From Misgurnus anguillicaudatus (taxonomy: Eukaryota > Chordata > Actinopteri > Cypriniformes > Cobitidae): DNA of 64,000 bases. The stretch spans positions 41,282,501-41,346,500 of the forward strand of contig NC_073339.2 in the NCBI RefSeq assembly GCF_027580225.2, written 5' to 3'. Position numbers and translations under genes: made by a program. This document shows positions 50,778 to 63,015 of this stretch, piece after piece. The number at the start of each line of letters is the position of its first letter. The first letter of the stretch is position 1. Under the pieces are notes generated by a model, which was not told the origin of the DNA, searched no databases, and saw only the letters and a list, made by a program, of their open reading frames with translations.

Positions 50778-51620
50778 AAACTTTTTCCCTGCCAGCGTTT
50801 TTTTTTTAAAGTTGCCAGCCAGCGCCAGCATTTTTCATGATTTTTACAAAAGTTTAATGCCTTCCAGAAAATGTTCTTCTTTGAATATATAAACATACAA
50901 TATATCAAATGAAAGAACAGACCCTCTGCTTTAAAAAAAACATTTCATCCTACTTTCATTAGTTTTCTCGTAATTGTAATAAGTTCTTCAAAAACACAAA
51001 ATTTTGAGAAAAAGCTGAGATAATTCAATTTTTGTGAAGGACTTTTGACAGAGATCAGATTTAGAGCGATCCTCAAAACATACACGGACATACAGCTGTT
51101 TGCCCTAGGGCGATACTTCTGGGTTTTATAAGTTGTGGAAGTTGTATAAGGTGGTAAATAATAGTGGTAAAGTGGGATACTCGTCATTGGCATGGAAGCG
51201 TTTTCTCTTAAAGGGGCTCTAAGCGAATTCATGCGTTTTAGGCCATAAAACATGTTTTGTTTCATACAGTAAACATCTCCTCACTATCTGCTAGCTGCCT
51301 GTCCTCTGAACACACTGTAAAAAATGCAGTCTCTGTAGACAGCCCAGGCTTCACAAACTGCATCAAAAACAAAGTGGTCAAACCTACCACCACGAAACAT
51401 AACAAAGTGTTCCAGCCAATAAACGACAATCAGGATTTGGGAGTGGGGGTTTGGTGCCTTCATGACTCGTTCAGAAAGCACGGAAGGGAGGGGGAGGGGA
51501 GGAGTTAGCTACACTCTGTTTTGTTTGAAAACACTTCGAACATCAACAAGAAGTGACATCACATAGATTCGCTTAGAGCGCCTCTAATTGACGAGTTCAT
51601 CATTGGCGGGGAAAGAGTTA
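50778..51620. mobile_element. TAACTCTTTC family element, copy 2, with nested MITE
   Basis: Homologous to 6-483 (AGTTTAATGCCTTCCAGAAA, AAAGAACAGACCCTCTGCTT, ending GGCGGGGAAAGAGTTA). Interrupted at 51212-51584. Confidence 0.75.
51212..51584. mobile_element. Nested MITE, GGCTCTAAGCGAAT ends, TAA TSD
   Basis: Left end AGGGGCTCTAAGCGAATTC and inverted right end GAGGCGCTCTAAGCGAATC. TAA flanks both ends (51209-51211, 51585-51587). Insertion point is defined by comparison with the uninterrupted copy at 6-483 (TTTTCTCTTGATTGACGAG). Confidence 0.8.
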
Positions 51621-51929
51621 AAAACGTAATGTTTAATGCTGCATTCAAGCCATATCGTAATTACCGTTATTTCGAGATGACAACACGTAATGCTCAACTT
51701 GAAGCCCTCGGACTGGGAATTATGCATTTCTTTAGACGGTTTCAGCAGTAACAACATAACTAACAGCTTTTGTAGACTAAACGCAACTTCCAGTTGAACA
51801 GAGTCCTTTTACAGTAGTTTAATTCTGATAACAAGAAAAATAAATTACAAGTAAATGACCTTCATTCATATATCATATTTAATGCGTATCAACTATTACA
51901 CTGAGCTAAAGTTACTATGTAAAATTAAT

Positions 51930-52482
51930 GTATACCAGTGATGCGCGGGTCAATGTATAAACAACCCGCACCCGACCGACGTTTTTAAATAACTCGCCCG
52001 CAACTCAGACTGCAAAAAAAGAAAAAATATAAATTGTACCCGACCCAATCCCTGGCCCGCATTTTTTAAAAGTAATTATTGTTTAAAATAGTTAATTGGC
52101 ATCTTTATTTTAAACGACCCGACCGACCGTGGCCCGAATATCATTAAAAATATTTTTTGATGACTCGTAACCTGCGGGTAACCACAGGCACCCGCTCATT
52201 TCGGATCAACCCGCGCATCACTGATGTATACTGCCCTACAAAGCGAAAGCGCAGTAACTACGCATTTGGTCAAAATTGAGTTAAGGGTTAAAATGGGCTT
52301 TGTGAGATCTGTTGTGTCTTGTGACAAAGTCTCCTGGTTAAATTTTGTCCCAATTCAGAGAAATGTGTGTGCCAAAATTGCAGTAACATGTTTGACTGGC
52401 TGGTGTAAAAAACGTTAAAGCCATTTTTCTCAGTTTCAGTGTTTGCGTAGATACTGCACATAGCCTTTGGAGGGCAGTATAC
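51930..52482. mobile_element. TACTGCCCT-ended element, split at its left end
   Basis: GTATACTGCCCTACAAAGCG (52226 on) and inverted right end TGTATACTGCCCTCCAAAGG (ending about 52483). The left end is displaced by a hAT insertion whose TSD (ATGTATAC) overlaps the TIR. Confidence 0.55.
51936..52223. mobile_element. hAT MITE, CAGTGATGCGCGGGT ends, 8-bp TSD
   Basis: TIR CAGTGATGCGCGGGTCAAT and inverted CAGTGATGCGCGGGTTGATC. TSD ATGTATAC is identical at 51928-51935 and 52224-52231. Interior rich in CCCGACC / CCCGC motifs. 288 bp. Confidence 0.92.
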
Positions 52483-53133
52483 AATGTTAGCTAAAATTAT
52501 TGCATGGCTGTTGTCTCGCCTCGTCTTTAGCAAACCAAATCATTTTATTTTCGACACTGTATTTGTTTTAGAGATCAGTTTTCCCACTAGCCAGACCAAT
52601 AAATAAATACACACTGGAAGTTCACTTTGCTTCAGGTGCGTAACCGCAACTACATGTGTGCGTTCAATGAAACCCTCTATAGTAAACTACAGTATAGTAA
52701 AAATTTATTGCATGAAAGAATATTGTTGGCAGCTGTAAAATACATAATTACAACATTAAATTACAATTTGATGGTACTGCACATAAAGCTCAAGGTAACA
52801 ATAATAACATACTTAAAGTGGTTTTGCGTGAGGTTGCAGCGTTCATGTGGTACAGACCGGCTCTCAGAAAACTCCCAGTCTATAAGCTGTAATTACGAGC
52901 TCTACGAGGACATGAAAAGTTTTTACACATTAAAATCTTAAAATATGGCGTGAACGCACCTTTAACGGTCTAGCTGGTACTTCATTTAATATGATTTCGG
53001 ACACGGGAATGAGTCAGATAAGAAAGACTTTCCAAAGGTTATCTGTTTCACACCTGTGTAACTTCACTTTTTCTGTGACACAATCATGAAACCAAATGAA
53101 TTCAACAATCTTGAACACAGCAATATACGCTCT

Positions 53134-53322
53134 AAAAAATGCTGGGTTATTTTCAACCCAAACTTGTGTCAAAAAGAGACGAACCCAACCTGTTGGGTTG
53201 TAATTTAACCTATGTTTGGTTGTTTTTAACATGAAATGCTGGGTTGTTTTAACCCATTGTTGGGACAAATATAAAAAATTTGACCCAAAACTTCGTTGAA
53301 AATAACACAGCATTTTAACTTA
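53134..53322. repeat. MITE with AAATGCTGGGTTATTTTCAA ends
   Basis: TAAAAAATGCTGGGTTATTT at the left and inverted TAAAATGCTGTGTTATTTTC at the right, with internal ACCCAACCTGTTGGGTT and TGCTGGGTTGTTTTAACCCA palindromes. Confidence 0.75.
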
Positions 53323-55379
53323 AAAGGAGTAGTTTAAATTTTGTTTGTTGTTAATTTAACCATGGTTGCATTCCTTTGCCATCAAATGTAAGCTCTTGAT
53401 ACCAAGGTCAAATTCACTCTTTCATTGAACGTTTCTCTAGAAATGTCACTGGGTACAGTACGTCTTTCATTCCTGAAATTCAGTCATCAGTCATATTTTC
53501 ACCTCTATTTCATTCACTGACAAGCATTTGACAAGAGTACTTCTGACCTGTAGCCACCAACCAAAGATGATAAAGTACTCTGAAGACTTGTATACAGTAT
53601 AAACCAAACATCAAAGCCCAACACCTATAAAGGGATACATTAACTATATTCAAATATCCTGCTGTTTATATATGCAAACTCTGTTACCACTGACTAAAAC
53701 AGAGTATATATACCGTATATTATTTTGGTGTATAGCATCAGTTTCCGAGGGTATGTCATTTATCAGTATTTATCATGACAGAAAAATCAATGAAATGAAA
53801 TAAACCTCACAGTCTTGCTTGAATTTTGTAAGTTTATTTGGGTTCTTAGTACTAAAAAATGCGATAAGAATGAGATACCATCAGCTGCTGCGAGTACAAA
53901 CATTTTATATCACCAGTCCTCAAGAAGAGATAGAGCTCATTACAAAACGTAATAAATATCCTTAGTAATAGAAACATTCTTTCCAAACACCCATCTTTAC
54001 CCTGGAGTAAAAATAAAATGTATTATGAATGCATTTACATGCATATAAGTAGTTGAAAAAAGCGTGCATTTTGCATCAGTAGCAATAAAGATGTCTGCAT
54101 ATTTAGTTAAGGAAAGTGTTTATATACAAAATACAAAACAATACACACACAAATGATTGCAGACTAGTCTATTGCATAATCCTGCCAAAATGCAATATTT
54201 GCATTATGAAGCAATGACTTTGTTTAACACTTGACAATGTACTGATGCGTTGCCAGTTGTTGGCAAACAATAACGGCAGAAACCACATTGGTTAGCTGTG
54301 ACAACTAAAACATTTGGATGTATTGTGAAGCATACTAATTAGTACCAATCACATAATTACCCTAATTGCATTCTTGATGGTTGCACTGATTGTTTGTGAG
54401 GGTCCAAAAGCAGTACGTGCCTCGATGGCCACATTACAGTTTCAGGAGACAGACAGTGCACTGTTGCCCTTGCAACTTTTTCTATTTGCATACGTACTAA
54501 CATCCATAATTGGCATACTCGCAGAGCTATCCCATGCCCTTAAGCCCAACCCGGGGTAGCACTTAGCATTTGCAAATTTTATTGCATCTCCTCCACTTGT
54601 TCTTCATGCTTTTATATGATTTGTTGCAGTGTATCAAGCTTTCAAGCACATTAGTGGTCAACCTATAACTATAACCTTAGCTCGCAGGATGCAGTTGAAA
54701 GGCAGCCAAATGTTCGAAGTAACGACAGTTCAGCACAAGGAAAAATGTGCTATTTTTTATGCATCAAAATTTTAGCAATGCTGTCAGAAAGGTCTTGCCA
54801 AGAGTGTTCGTATGAGCAAGGTTTAGATGTCGCATGCCCAAAAGTATACAGACCACAGTTTTGATGGTCTGTCACTGTCCATATTTTATAATTTAAAAAG
54901 CAGAGCGTAAAGTGCCAAGCGCAGATCGGGCCCTCTGTTAGCACAACATCACCGCTGAGATCACTTCGCAAGCGAGCGCGAAGGCTGTGGGTGGATTTCT
55001 GACTTTGACTGTGTGTGTGGATGGTTGGGAGGGTCAGCTGTTATACTCTGAGTGTACTCCTAAAATAAGCACCTGTGCTACTTGTAGGTCCTTCTTCCCA
55101 CAATTATTACTTTTACTGACTAACGCATTCGTCCTCATGGAAAGATATTACAAGAGTTGACCCAATACTGAAAATACAAAAATGAATAACATTTTGTTTT
55201 TAAAATAAGGTCACCGTATCGTTTGTTTACAGGCCTATACAGTATGTGAGCCTCTGTATGTGCATGTGTGCATAAAGAAGGGGCAGTTTTTAATTATTTA
55301 ACCTTTAAAAATGTATCATCCTATGTAGGAAAGACTATTTCAGGCCTGGTCCTGTAAGCAAGAGGAAAACATCTAAAAT
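53323..55379. other. Unique stretch, no gene seen
   Basis: AT-rich with no clear repeat. The frame at 54374-54559 is isolated and lacks splice context or a recognisable family. Confidence 0.5.
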
Positions 55380-57240
55380 GTGTTTGGACAACGTGACTGC
55401 ACCCAAATCTGCAAGTCCCTCTATTTCGGCGAAACCCGCGAACCAACGGCGCCCCCTGTCGGATTGTCCCTAAATCGCTTCGCGCCTATGACTAAACATT
55501 CAATATTTTTAACGTATCTTACCTTGCGTGTCACGAGGTGTCAGTGAAGAAAACTCGCCGAGGTTGAAATGTGCCATCTGCGAAACCCAGCGACGTTTTG
55601 TGAATTTGATCCACGAAGATTTCCTGACAGAGAAGAAGGCGCGTGCCCGGGCGCATTTTCAGACCTTCGGTGAGACACCTTGACAGGAGCTTAAGTGTGC
55701 AATGTTCTGAAAGAAAGTCAACCAAGGTCCATATACCAGGTTAACATAAATGTGACAACTGATCATTTAATGTATTTTTCTGTAGAGTTCTATAGTCTGT
55801 GAGAAAAATGCCACACAGACAGGCTTCGCGAGTGTGCCTCGCGGGCAAAACTGATCTACGAGGACGCGTAACGGTTCCCCCGCACAGAACCAAATATCTC
55901 ATAAGTGACTGACAACACCATTAAATAACGGGGTCTTGGATGATCAGTCAGCTTTAAGGAGACAGTAAGTGATACGCAGGTGTGCCAGAGACCCGGCGTG
56001 TTTAAATCACGGCTGGTGTGGTATTCCCCTCACGCGCGCTGGGTTTGTCTCTATGTAGGGCGCTCGTTCGCGCAGCAGGTGTTGCGCATCAAGGCGGTTG
56101 AAATAATTTTAACTGTCACAAATATAAACCGACACTTTAGTCAACGTCAAGATCCAACGACTTATTTTCTTTGGCTACGAGAGCGCGAGCACACATTTGT
56201 AAGGATGGTAATAACAAAATTTCCCATATTTTACCGAAAGTCAAATGAGAACAACTCACCTGATATCCCTGTCATACATTCCCAACATTCCTGCCAGGAT
56301 TTACGCCGTGTCCCCACTCTTCATTGTATAACCTTGCTGTTTCTTTATAAACAAATCCGTCAAGTTCAGCGCTCTCAACGGCGTAATTCCATCGGTGCCC
56401 TTGCGTTCACCGTGCCCATTCCTTAAAGCGATTCGCCAAAAAGGAAAGGGAAAAAAGGGTTCAGTGGTTCGGTCGAAATACAACGATCCAAACGGATTTA
56501 CCCCTTCGATTTTTTTCTCTTTTATGTTTGAGTCTGGAGCGCTTTCTGCAGTGGAGCTGGTGGAACAGGTCCGCGTGCCTCTTCTGAGGGGCTTCCGTCA
56601 ATATTGCATCCTTTTGGAAAAAACAACAATTCGCCGCTTTATTCGTCGATAGTGGGGATGGGGTCTATTTTGGATAGAGGTTCCTCTGCAACACCGTCGA
56701 CTGAACTCGAGAGATCAGCGCAGTCAAAACTGTCGTGCGCGTATTCGCTCCTTAACATCTCAGCGCGGAATTGAGACGGTTCTCGCCAATGCCTCCCACG
56801 CGCTCCGCGCCAAATACAACTCAATTCGCTCACCTTAGACGCTATAATTAAACGTGCACGTATGCTTTAGAGAGCTATTGTTGTATGTAAATGAAAAAAC
56901 TGTATTTCATTCTTATATTGCACTGTTAATTTCAATAAAAAAACAAAACAAACATTTGGTTACCTCAGGCGCGTTAATAAATGCACCAACTTTACAAAAC
57001 AATGTTATCAGATGCAGCCTTACTAAATCAGTAAACTTTACACTTACTCTTCCAAACCTTTCCTCCACAAACCCTCTCACTCACTGTCTCTCACACATCG
57101 CGTTGCACAAGCACAAAGTCATAAATGATCATGAGAACCATTAACAGCCCATGCGCGCGACGGCCGCGTCAAAACTGTGGAAAATTCTCAATCACGCCTC
57201 AGTAAACAAGTCGTTTTCCGGCTAGATGTGGCAAAACCAC
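55380..57240 (-). promoter_or_regulatory. CpG-rich candidate promoter / 5' exon region of grin2a
   Basis: CpG dinucleotides are visibly denser here than in the AT-rich, CpG-poor flanks, for example around 55430-55680, 56020-56090 and 56690-56830. Besides the donor at 55522, two more minus-strand donor consensus sites occur: ATATCAG|GTGAGTTG (exon end 56260) and GTCTAAG|GTGAGC (exon end 56834). These would suit alternative first exons reading toward grin2a. No TATA box can be placed with confidence. The transcription start site is not determined. Confidence 0.5.
55523..55706 (-). other. Candidate non-coding 5'UTR exon of grin2a with uORF
   Basis: On the minus strand a good acceptor (GACTTTCTTTCAG, AG at 55708-55707) is followed 184 bases later by a strong donor (CGCAAG|GTAAGATACG at 55522). 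The interval is CpG-richer than its surroundings and lies about 6.2 kb upstream of the grin2a coding exon in the same orientation. It contains an ATG-initiated reading frame of about 42 codons (starting MRPGTRLLLCQEIF) that ends at TGA inside the exon, as expected for an upstream ORF. No protein similarity is recognised. Mammalian GluN2A transcripts also have a split, uORF-containing 5'UTR (general knowledge). RNA evidence would be needed to confirm. Confidence 0.5.
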
Positions 57241-57381
57241 TATCGCCTCCACGTGTTTAAGAGAGCAAAACAATTCAACGAACCGACTCCTGCCTTTCTC
57301 AATGAAAACGGAGATTTTGGGCTTGCTCTGTTTGCCCCAAAATTGGTGGTTCGTTATGAGTCAGACGCTCCCAGCTGTGTA

Positions 57382-57398
57382 ATTTCCCTGTGGGAAAT
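57382..57398. promoter_or_regulatory. Perfect 7-bp inverted repeat ATTTCCC-TGT-GGGAAAT
   Basis: Short dyad in unique sequence upstream of the CpG-rich block, 28 bp from a TGAGTCA (AP-1-like) heptamer at about 57358. GTGGGAA resembles a CSL/RBPJ half-site. This is only a motif-level observation; such motifs are common by chance. Confidence 0.25.
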
Positions 57399-57419
57399 CT
57401 ACAAGAGCCTCTGGTGATC

Positions 57420-58507
57420 CCCAGCTCATGCAATTAAATCAAATGATTTTATGACTTTCACTGCTGTGATCATTCAGTCAATCACAAGAAAACAGTTTGA
57501 AGCGAGTCTATTTAAGTCATTCAAACTTCACAACACATTAGGTGCAATTGGAGCAGAGTGCATTGGATATGAAATATTATAATGAATATTACGTGCATGT
57601 ACATTACATAACCCTACATAGGCCATTATCCAATCATTATTTGACTAAAACCATATACATGGTTTTAAAAGGTGCACTCTGAAAATAATAACCCCAATCG
57701 CTTTAAAGTAGCCTATTTTGAATTATGGACTGAATTGCTAGGCTGGAAAAGCACTTTTACAGTCCAGTGACAAATTTAAATGATTCCCACACTTTACTAT
57801 CTGTATGAGTTTGCACAGGGACCATTGACAATCCATGTCTGTCTATTTAAGTTTGGAAACCTATGCCTATTATCTGCTTGCTTGAGCGACTAACACAGAT
57901 TTATGACTGAAGGGAGGCTCTGATTCGTTCTGGCAAGGAGAGATTTTCTTTTAAAGTTCAAAATGCATTTTCTTGTCTAGTTCAAAGACATTGCATGAGT
58001 GATTCAGAATAGTGGTTAGTTTTGCTTTGATGATGGCCAAACACATCATTGACAATATACTTATAAAAGCATCACACCATAGTATAGAAGTGCTCTCAAC
58101 GATTATGGGGTGTTTAACTTGTTCTTTTTAAAATGTTATGTTTTCTTTTGACAGCGTTTAGATCCGTCACGGGATAAAGTGAAGGGCGCTTATTTTTATG
58201 TCACTGTTTTTAGTAGAACATCAATTTCTTTCACAGTTTAAAGAACATAGTGATTATGAATTAAAGAACTGTGACATAAGAGACATCTGAACCGAGAGAA
58301 ATAAGTGAGACAGTTTAGTTAGCGTAATATAATTTTATTAGCAGTACTTTTTTTGTAATTCTTATCAATAATAAAATATTTAAAATTGACATTTTACATG
58401 ACAAGGTTATACGATATGCAATAGGACCTAGGTTATATCAACAAGCAGAACCTAATATCTAAACATATATGCTTTTTGGAAGATTATTTCAGAAACAGTT
58501 GTATTTA
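57420..58507. other. Unique 5' flanking stretch
   Basis: Non-coding sequence upstream of the CpG-rich block; nothing recognisable. Confidence 0.5.
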
Positions 58508-58735
58508 ACATTAGTTAATGCATTGGCTAACATGTACTAACAATAAGCAATATAGTTTTTCATTAATCTTTGTTAATGCCAATTGTTCATGTTTATTGTG
58601 CATAATGTTAACAGTTACAACTTTTAATTTTAAAAATGAAATGCTGATATTAACATGAATAAATGCTGTAGAAATATAGCTTATTAATGCAATTAACTAA
58701 TATAAAACATTATTGTAACGTGTTACCATTATTGC
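58508..58735 (+). repeat. Interspersed repeat ATTAGTTAATGCATTGGCTAAC
   Basis: Opens AACATTAGTTAATGCATTGG and closes TTATTGTAACGTGTTACC, with AATCTTTGTTAATGCCAATT and AATAAATGCTGTAGAAATAT between, all typical of a widespread fish MITE with palindromic TTAACATTAA-type motifs. Confidence 0.75.
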
Positions 58736-60181
58736 TAAAACTATTCATTTTATTTAGTAATAATTGAGTAATAAATAGACATTTGTATGCTAATAATATA
58801 TGTGTGACCTGATGTGTGGGCATGGAAACCGTATAGAAGCTCCTGAGTATACCTATTAATAAATCATGTTTTATATACAGTATTGTGCGTAAATCCCTTA
58901 AACATACACAACCAATTTTTTGCAATGTATTAAATCAGCCCTTGTTGCAAAGTTAACCGAGCCAAATTGCGAGTTATTAAATAAGATCTCCGAAAATGAC
59001 TTGAAAGAAAATCACAGGTAATTATCTAAAACATTCATAATAAAATACATTTATAATTGAGAATACCTTACACATTTTCGTCAGCCTTTTTTGAGGACGG
59101 TTACTGTACACTGTCTTGGCAACAGACACAGCAAGATACTTCATTAGTTAACAATAGACTGTTTGGATTTACAACACACATCATTATTTCACATCCGTAA
59201 AGAACAACCTTATTTGTATGATAAAATAAACATGCTTACGGCAACAAAACAAACCCAGTTATTGCAATATACAGTTTTTGCAACAAAAATGCAGAGCTGG
59301 ATAAGTAAATGGAGACGAAATTAAGAAATGAATGAGTAAAGAAGAAATGGAAGAGAGGCTTGCATGAGTCTGTCATGTGCACAAAAAGTGGGAAAATTCT
59401 GTCTCCATGGTAACCCAATTTTCAGTGTCACCACTTTTGTTACCAAACAGACCATGCTACATTACATAAAACACACATTTACACCCCTCTTCACACACAG
59501 ACAAATGTGCTCTCACACACGCGCACATACACGACGACACACACGTAAACATACTTTCACCTAATAGGGAAGCAGTGATTCACACTAACGATTGAATTTG
59601 CATTGATCGCCGTGGCCAGACTTTGATGCATCAATACAGAAGACAAAATTGTCATCTAACTTAATTATTTTATAAGTACTTTAAAGTATCCCGCAGAGAT
59701 TTTGAGTGCAAGAACACAATTAAGATCAAAACACTAAGGCAATATTTACTTTTAATTTTGCAATTATGCAAATGTGCTTTATTAGTAATAATTAATCCTA
59801 ATCTCACTGGTAAGACATTCTGCATTTATCTTTGTACAAAGCACTGCACGTGAGCCCTCGTGTACATTTATGGCTTCACTTGGCATGCATATGACTACCT
59901 TATAACTATACACTGCTTATATTTAGCTTGATTTAAAATGTGTATAAATCTTCATTGTGAAACCATCTTCATATTATGTTGACAGTGAAAAGTGATTCAC
60001 TAGAAATTTAAGACATGTCTTAATGCATGTGTGATGCCAGCTATTTTATTGGTTTTTCCTTATTTAATACCCTACTTGTACACTGTTCTCTATTTAAAAC
60101 CCTTAATGCAGTCAAGTAATGATGTTGACTAATGGATGCAATATTATTACATAAAGGCTACTAACAATTCATGGAAATTTG
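58736..60181. other. Unique 5' flanking stretch with CA-rich tract
   Basis: CACA-rich microsatellite-like sequence at about 59460-59550; otherwise nothing recognised. Confidence 0.5.
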
Positions 60182-60258
60182 ATACATTTACACATTTGAC
60201 TTTTATACAAAGCGACTTACAAGGTACCCATTTTTATCGTTTCCTGGGTTCACATACT
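60182..60258 (-). repeat. SINE fragment, minus strand
   Basis: Minus strand GAACCCAGGAAACG...GTAAGTCGCTTTGTATAAAA is the B-box-to-tail part of the SINE at 36012-36156. Confidence 0.65.
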
Positions 60259-60877
60259 AATATGCAGTAGCTATAGAGAATTGCTTGTTAAAAATGACAA
60301 AATTGTTGAAGATTGGCAGAGTTTCTCTGCGTTCATAATAATTACATGTGTTGCTGAAAGCGGACCAGGCATAATTTTTTCCAGGACTTGGAGACCCTTT
60401 TTATTCAAATTTGTTTGACATTTGTCTCGTGTTTTAAAACATCTACTGTTTTTGCAAAATGTGACTACTAGTAAACAATACTCATAGCATAATATTTTTT
60501 AGGAAGTTGCTACAGCAATTTAAGTCAGATGATCCAATTAACGAGATGAATGGGGAGAGAATTTGAGAGCCCTTGAGAATACTAATGATCAAGGACAAGT
60601 GTAAGGTGTATAATATTGAAAAAGCTCAGAAAGCGCAGAGCATATCTGAAGCTGTGTAGGCATCTTTTGATTGGACAGTGTTGAAATATGAGAATTTCAC
60701 TGCTTTATAAAAAGAGCTGGCTGTCACAGGTTCGTCCAAGTCAAACTAAAACAATCTGAAGGAGATAATGAATTCCCTGACATTACTATCCAGACCACAT
60801 ACTGGGTGTATTTCACACAGGCAATAAATATTAAATATAATAAGGTAAAGGGCAAAAAAAATCTCTTTCTGACTGTA

Positions 60878-62262
60878 TGGGTACACACCAAAAGATAATC
60901 GGGTTGATTTTCAGCCGATTTCCCCCCTTCCTAGCAATGTCCTGATTATCTTGATGGTTCTACAGATTATCTTATCAGATTTTCCCTTGGTGTGAGGTGT
61001 GTTAAGAGTGTCCAAACCTGTTCGGAAGAGCATCGGAAGCCCCCCAATCGCGAATCGTAAATCAGAAATCAGAAATCCTGATGTGTGGGGGAACCCGAGG
61101 ACAAACGCGCGCACACTCTTGAGATTATCACGTGAAACGAAACAATATCCAATCAGAGGTCCCGTACACACTGCATATTAATTCGGTTGTCACTTCACCT
61201 TTTAATGCTTAATCCTGTTCTGTACACACACACTTCAGGAATTTACGGGACTCACAACCGCATTTTACAACTGAATTAACTCCCGCAAAATGCAGGTAGT
61301 GACAACCGAATTTACAAAAACTCTGCACAGTGTGTACATAACCGAACTGAACAACTAGTAGTTAATCAAGTGTTTAAAAATTCATCATAAACAGGATAGG
61401 TCTCTCTTCTGAAAAAATAAATGCTTAGAAGGGGGAAAAATCTTCTGTATGCGCGGTTCAGAAAATGACAGAGGCACAAGCGTTTGCTCCTCAGTGTTGC
61501 CAGATCTTGCACTAAAAAAACAGCGAACAAGAAAAATCCAATAATAAACCGAAATAAATCTAAATGCTTTACCTCAAAGATCAAAATATTGGGACCGGCA
61601 CCCTCACACTTTATTAACACCAAAAACTTGATCGTTTCATGAGGCAAAAGCCATAAACGGTTAAGCACTATTTACGCGGTATTTACGTACAAAAAAGACG
61701 AGGACCTGGCAACACTGCAAGACAGCGCGCTCCGCGCTGTGAAGCAGCCTCAAAAAAGCGTAAAATACACAACGCCAAAACACAATGCTGTTATTATTTT
61801 GGTCAAAGCTGTGAGTGATAAGCACACGAGACGGCAGAACGTTGCTATGGTTATTTCTGTCTCAATCATCACATTTTCGGGAGTGAGTCTTGTTTTGTAC
61901 AGACATGAAACGAACATTTAGGGGATTCACTCCCGCATTTTAATGCGGTTGTCACTCACGAAAGTTTGCAGTGTGTACAAGACCAGATTGCGAGATGATG
62001 GAAGATGGAAACCGTCATGGCGCAGCACTTGTACAGACCATGTTCCCGCTGTCTCCACGACTTCACCCAAACCCTTTTCTTTTTTTCCCTTGAATTTTCT
62101 GTTAAAATCATTCCAAACACTATCATTGAAATGTCTTCCTGCATATCGTCCACCATGCTTATTCTGAAGTCTCGCAAGATTTTGCGAGATTTCCTGTGTT
62201 CACAGTCGAGACTCTTAAAAATCTGTTTGTGTGTGGTGTGCTGTCTTTGACACATCATGGCA
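60878..62262. mobile_element. Composite TIR-element region
   Basis: Left end GGGTACACACCAAAAGATAATCG, with an inverted counterpart not cleanly legible; right part has TCTCGCAAGATTTTGCGAGA (a perfect palindrome at about 62169-62188) and GTGTGGTGTGCTGTCTTTGACA. Repeated ACAACCGAATT and CTCCCGCA(A/T)(A/T)(A/T)T motifs occur at 61190-61350 and 61920-61970. Several insertions are likely; not resolved. Confidence 0.45.
61495..61717. mobile_element. Nested TIR element, CAGTGTTGCCAGRTC ends
   Basis: CAGTGTTGCCAGATCTTGC at the left and inverted CAGTGTTGCCAGGTCCTCG at the right (223 bp). No matching TSD seen. Splits the surrounding composite repeat. Confidence 0.65.
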
Positions 62263-62274
62263 CACAACACACTA

Positions 62275-62576
62275 TAGACGGTTTCAGCAGTAACAACATA
62301 AACAAGCGGCTGTCGTGGTTCGCACGTAACTTCCGGTAAACTCCGCTAAGAATAAATAACAACAAAGCTATTTAAACGTAGTTTATTTATATAATAAGCA
62401 AAAAAACAACACACAGATTGCCTAGGAAACCAAAAAATTTGTTATTTTCAACGAGGCATTTGTTCAAGAGATCAGTTTAGCAACTAGTCAGACCATTAAA
62501 AAAAACAAAACCGGAAGTAAAGTTCGGATCCAGACGTGTATCGCATCAGCGCACATGCGTACGATGAAACCGTCTA
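62275..62576. mobile_element. TAGACGGTTTC MITE, copy C (intact, TA TSD)
   Basis: 302 bp, TIR TAGACGGTTTCAGC / TAGACGGTTTCATC, flanked by TA on both sides. The best preserved of three copies in the window (others 46823-47126 and 51733-52679). TA duplication suggests Tc1/mariner mobilisation. No coding sequence. Confidence 0.85.
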
Positions 62577-63015
62577 TAGGTGCAAAACGGTTAAATGTAG
62601 GATTTTTTATTCTCATGTTTGTGGTCTATCACATTTTGAAAATCTCAAAAGATGTAAAAAATCTTTTGGTGTTTACCCAGCATTAAGCCCAACCTGATAT
62701 CAAAAATTTTACGAGTTAGCTAATTCATATAAATTTGTATGAAACAAATAACTCAAAAATGATACACTTCCCCTAACCTTGCCCCCAAACCCAACGTTAC
62801 ATGTGTTGAAAGCAAATCATACAAAAACATACATATTTGCTCGTTCAAATTCATAAAATGGGAATTGTAAAATGTGCCATGAGAAATACGAATTGCCATG
62901 AGATTGTGTTGCAAAGCCTAATATCTATTTATTTTAAGGTATTCAAAGTATATGGACATCATTTAATATCTATATTTATTTTTATTCAAAGTAAACAAAT
63001 CGTAATCCAATCATA

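Larger units (their letters stand above)
51733..52679. mobile_element. TAGACGGTTTC MITE, copy B, with nested insertions
   Basis: Left end TAGACGGTTTCAGCAGTAAC; right portion GAGATCAGTTTTCCCACTAG and CAATGAAACCCTCTA resembles the right end of copy C. The middle (about 51860-52527) is foreign: it holds a TACTGCCCT-ended element and a hAT MITE. Confidence 0.65.
49345..55522 (-). other. grin2a: 5'UTR intron of grin2a (inferred)
   Basis: Stretch between the acceptor of the first coding exon and the donor of the candidate non-coding exon at 55523-55706. It holds several TE nests (50778-51620, 51733-52679, 53134-53322) and otherwise unique AT-rich sequence. Its intronic status depends on the upstream exon call. 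Confidence 0.5.

Noticed and set aside
54374..54559. Plus-strand frame with a hydrophobic segment (LPLQLFLFAYVLTSIIGILA)
   Set aside because: No start context, splice sites, family match or neighbouring exons; 61 codons occur by chance in this base composition.
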